Part shown: in pieces, positions 63,914-64,000 of the stretch
Layout of the letters: every line of letters begins with the position of its first letter
Position numbering within the stretch: the stretch's first letter is position 1
NCBI GenBank assembly: GCA_945859605.1
Contig: OX243815.1
Location: 47,058,576 to 47,122,575, forward strand
Source: Lumbricus rubellus
Lineage: Eukaryota > Annelida > Clitellata > Crassiclitellata > Lumbricidae
Direction: 5' to 3'
DNA length: 64,000 bases
The notes under the pieces: generated by a model
What the model was told of the DNA's origin: nothing
The model's input: the letters and a program-made list of their open reading frames with translations, nothing else
Databases searched by the model: none
Made by a program: the position numbers and the translations under genes

Positions 63914-64000
63914 TCAGAACTACAATGCTATACTACTTTTGTACTGTCTATCGCTCATTGATGTCTGTGCAGTCTTGAAATGTTGTGTTCACAAGTTTCA

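Overview
The window is animal genomic DNA, most likely from a marine invertebrate such as an echinoderm; I cannot fix the taxon. The evidence is a spliced kinase gene of the SBK1 type, tRNA-derived SINEs, CR1/L2-like and Jockey-like LINE pieces, hAT-, piggyBac-, mariner- and Helitron-like elements, many microsatellites, and a 200-base run of N marking a scaffold gap.

Positions 1-13,020 hold most of an integrated Polinton/Maverick (adintovirus-type) element whose left end lies outside the window. On the minus strand are a truncated DDE integrase and a zinc-ribbon/phospholipase A2-like protein. These two overlap in different frames at a run of nine A. Divergently from them, on the plus strand and tightly packed, come the packaging ATPase, penton, a membrane-active-like virion protein, a dUTPase-fold protein without catalytic motifs, a conserved protein of unknown role, a small basic virion protein, the double jelly-roll major capsid protein, a SAP/NUMOD-like protein, protein-primed DNA polymerase B, an adenain-type protease, and two related fibre-like proteins. 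Apart from the integrase junction every reading frame is open, so the copy looks young or still under selection. Together the genes cover genome replication (PolB), integration (INT), capsid assembly (MCP, penton), packaging (ATPase), maturation (protease acting on small GG-containing proteins) and attachment (fibres).

From 13,021 to about 40,000 there is no convincing host gene. The stretch is a mosaic of repeats: a SINE with 15-bp target-site duplications (TSDs), two foldback-like elements whose inverted ends are built of short subrepeats (13,925-14,652 and 33,848-34,598), a related MITE pair (18,251 and 39,003), nested hAT-like elements with 8-bp TSDs (24,156-25,226), an interleaved inverted repeat (25,367-25,766), LINE and SINE pieces with one common 3' tail, and long simple repeats, including 306 bp of CCCT.

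The only host gene I can support is a serine/threonine kinase in two visible exons (40,509-40,901 and 42,338-43,270, plus strand). From 43,300 to the end the DNA is again repeat-rich: a Jockey-like element with full ORF1 and endonuclease but no reverse transcriptase (54,499-58,068, minus), a mariner remnant beside it, a Helitron-like element with a guanine-rich core, a 70-bp piggyBac-type MITE and a piggyBac-like remnant.

Two words are strikingly enriched: TAGGCCTA (about two dozen in the host part, none seen in the viral element) and AAAGGTGTC (ten exact copies on the two strands).
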